Assembly: GCA_965216135.1 (NCBI GenBank) | Contig: CBDCFL010000018.1 | Coordinates: forward strand, 179,158 to 243,157 | Direction: 5' to 3' | Length of the DNA: 64,000 nt | Source: CBDCFL01 sp965216135 | GTDB taxonomy: Bacteria > Pseudomonadota > Alphaproteobacteria > Rhodobacterales > Rhodobacteraceae | Shown: in pieces, positions 62,655 through 64,000 of the stretch | Numbering within the stretch: position 1 is the first letter of the stretch | How the letters are laid out: the number at the start of each line of letters is the position of its first letter | Position numbers and translations under genes: made by a program | Notes under the pieces: generated by a model | What the model was told of the DNA's origin: nothing | The model's input: only the letters and a program-made list of their open reading frames with translations | Database searches by the model: none

Positions 62655-63431
62655 TCAGGCGGCGCCTTCGTACTCCGCGCCGGTTTTGACACCTGTAATA
62701 TACGCAACAACGTCCTGACCGTCGGTCTCATTCTTGTTTAGATTGGCCACGATCCGACCCATGCGAAACACAATGATCCGGTCGACCAGATCCATCACCT
62801 GCCGCATGTTGTGCGAGATCAATATCAAAGGCTCGCCTTCTTCCTTGAGCGTCTTGATGATGTTTTCAACCTGGGCCGTTTCCTGCACGCCAAGGGCCGC
62901 AGTCGGTTCGTCCATGATCGTCAGGCGTGAATGGAATGTCGCGGTCCGGGCAATTGCCACGCACTGCCGCTGACCACCTGACATGTTGCGGATCGTGTTT
63001 CGGATGTTAGGGATCTTGACGCCGGTTTTTTCCAACCCTTTAAGCGTCGCCTGCCGCATGCCCCTGTAATCTAGGATGCGGAACGGCCCCAACCAGTCCG
63101 CCTTGGTAATCTCGCGCCCCAGAAACAAGTTGTCGGGAACATCCAGATCATCGGCCAGCGCCAGCGTCTGGAACACCGTCTCGATACCGGCTTCGCGGGC
63201 ATCAAGCGGCCCGGCGAAATTCACGTCTTCGCCATAAAGCTGGATGTGCCCACGGGTACGCTGTTCGACGCCGGTGATCTGGCGCACGAAAGTCGATTTG
63301 CCCGCACCGTTGTCGCCCATGATGGCGACGTGCTCGCCCTTTTTCAGTTCGAAACTGGCACCTTCCAGGGCATGGACACCGCCATAATGCTTAGTCAGGT
63401 CTTCGGTTTTCAGAACAATCTGGTCGCTCAT
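62655..63431 (-). CDS. Sugar (inositol) ABC transporter ATP-binding protein
   Basis: 258 residues from ATG 63431 (MSDQIVLKTEDLTKHYGG). Walker A GDNGAGKST, signature MSGGQRQC, Walker B LTIMDEPTAALG, switch His in ISHN. The single-domain RbsA-like form seen in inositol and ribose-type transporters of this group. Lies between the permease gene and iolG. Confidence 0.92.
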   Translation of the reverse strand: MSDQIVLKTEDLTKHYGGVHALEGASFELKKGEHVAIMGDNGAGKSTFVRQITGVEQRTRGHIQLYGEDVNFAGPLDAREAGIETVFQTLALADDLDVPDNLFLGREITKADWLGPFRILDYRGMRQATLKGLEKTGVKIPNIRNTIRNMSGGQRQCVAIARTATFHSRLTIMDEPTAALGVQETAQVENIIKTLKEEGEPLILISHNMRQVMDLVDRIIVFRMGRIVANLNKNETDGQDVVAYITGVKTGAEYEGAA

Positions 63432-63445
63432 AATCTCGCTCCCCG

Positions 63446-64000
63446 TCACGATTTGGCCGCAGCTCTGCGCTGGCGCCACTGGTCGAGAACGACCGCAGCT
63501 ACAATGATCACGCCTTTGGCCATTTCCTGGTAAAACGCGTCGAGCTTGAGGTAAGTAAAGCCCGAGATTATTACGCCGAAAATCAACATGCCCAAAGCAG
63601 TACCCACGATTGACCCCCGGCCCCCAGTCAGCGACACGCCCCCGATAACCGCCATGGCGATGGCATCAAGTTCATAGACCATACCCATGCCCGATTGTGC
63701 GGTCAGGTTCTTTGAGCTCAGGGTAATCGCGGCAAATGACGCCAGCATTCCAGCGATCATATAAACCATCACCTTATGCCGCGCGACGTTGATCCCTGAC
63801 ATCCGCGCCGCGTCTTCGTTGGAGCCAATGGCGTAGGTGTGCTTGCCGTAAACGGTGTACTTTAGGATCAGGTGAAAGAGGATTGCCAGCATTATGAACC
63901 ATACAACCGGCATCATGCCCGATCCGATCCAGGCATAGTCCTCGGTCGGGAAGGAAATCGGGTTGCCACGCGACCACCATTTGGCCACGCCGCGCGCGGA
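63446..64000 (-). CDS. Sugar (inositol) ABC transporter permease, 3' end
   Basis: Cut by the window edge; 184 codons visible. BPD_transp_2 family: TYAIGSNEDAARMSGINVAR, the EAA-like loop GSNxxAAxxSGI, and membrane segments to AVIGGVSLTGGRGSIVGTALG. RbsC/IatP-like. Its stop lies 14 bp before the ATPase start. Confidence 0.93.
   Translation of the reverse strand, partial: SARGVAKWWSRGNPISFPTEDYAWIGSGMMPVVWFIMLAILFHLILKYTVYGKHTYAIGSNEDAARMSGINVARHKVMVYMIAGMLASFAAITLSSKNLTAQSGMGMVYELDAIAMAVIGGVSLTGGRGSIVGTALGMLIFGVIISGFTYLKLDAFYQEMAKGVIIVAAVVLDQWRQRRAAAKS

Overview
The window looks like a chromosomal segment of a Rhodobacterales (Roseobacter-group) alphaproteobacterium. The basis is gene content and order: overlapping ftsE-ftsX-plsC, pgsA-moaD-moaE next to uvrC, accA, an alphaproteobacterial-type parE, pyrD with a DUF952 gene, a dimethylglycine-dehydrogenase-like enzyme, and small DUF4177, DUF3329 and zinc-ribbon proteins that I associate with this group. 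This is inference from family knowledge; no 16S rRNA is present. Housekeeping genes are mostly intact, while an unusually dense set of insertion sequences (IS) and freshly damaged genes surrounds them.

Layout. 1-4.0 kb: end of a small membrane-protein gene, an alkaline-phosphatase-superfamily gene with a stop in its Tat signal, a TetR regulator, and a cupredoxin-cytochrome P460 pair in which P460 is scrambled with IS630 sequence. 4.0-5.0 kb: accA. 5.2-10.9 kb: five IS copies piled into the promoter and second codon of one DUF4177 gene. 11.4-25.4 kb: conserved core (plsC, ftsX, ftsE, moaE, moaD, pgsA, uvrC, SDR, Ca/Na antiporter, sppA, tag, parE) plus a BrnT-BrnA toxin-antitoxin pair. 25.4-33.1 kb: HxlR regulator, aldo/keto reductase, Phd-Doc pair, a damaged MetE-like gene, 2-oxoglutarate oxygenase, a gutted arsC, pyrD, DUF952, DMT permease. 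33.3-35.9 kb: an ISNCY/IS1202-like element with an IS1182 element inside it. 36-53.7 kb: 5'-nucleotidase, metallo-hydrolase, UspA, SRAP, aldehyde dehydrogenase, tRNA-Met, a Rieske/glutamate-synthase-like gene broken by an IS5-type element, an ABC exporter pair, TesA, GFA protein, dimethylglycine-dehydrogenase-like enzyme, a SIR2-domain stub and a lipoprotein. 54.3-64 kb: myo-inositol locus (transport permease and ATPase, iolG, stump of iolC, iolB) wrecked by an IS3 element and a three-level nest of IS630, IS21 and IS630.

The most informative signal is the IS biology. Four related IS630-type elements (called A, B, C, D here; 7 essentially complete insertions plus one scrambled relic) all end in TACC...GGTA and are flanked by 3-bp TAA or TTA repeats. 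Removing element plus one repeat restores the host reading frame in three independent genes (DUF4177, istA, iolB). Three different elements used the same TAA triplet in succession. Members differ in an A-tract (8 A in A and B, 7 A in C and D), which decides whether the transposase is one frame or needs a -1 shift. Two regions (2.2-3.2 kb and 35.0-35.3 kb) are fine interleavings of an IS with the gene it entered; these look more like a merged consensus of occupied and empty alleles than real DNA.

Overall, the picture is a lineage with active or recent IS expansion and many single-step gene losses (nonsense, small deletions, frameshifts). Some of these could be assembly errors and should be checked against reads.
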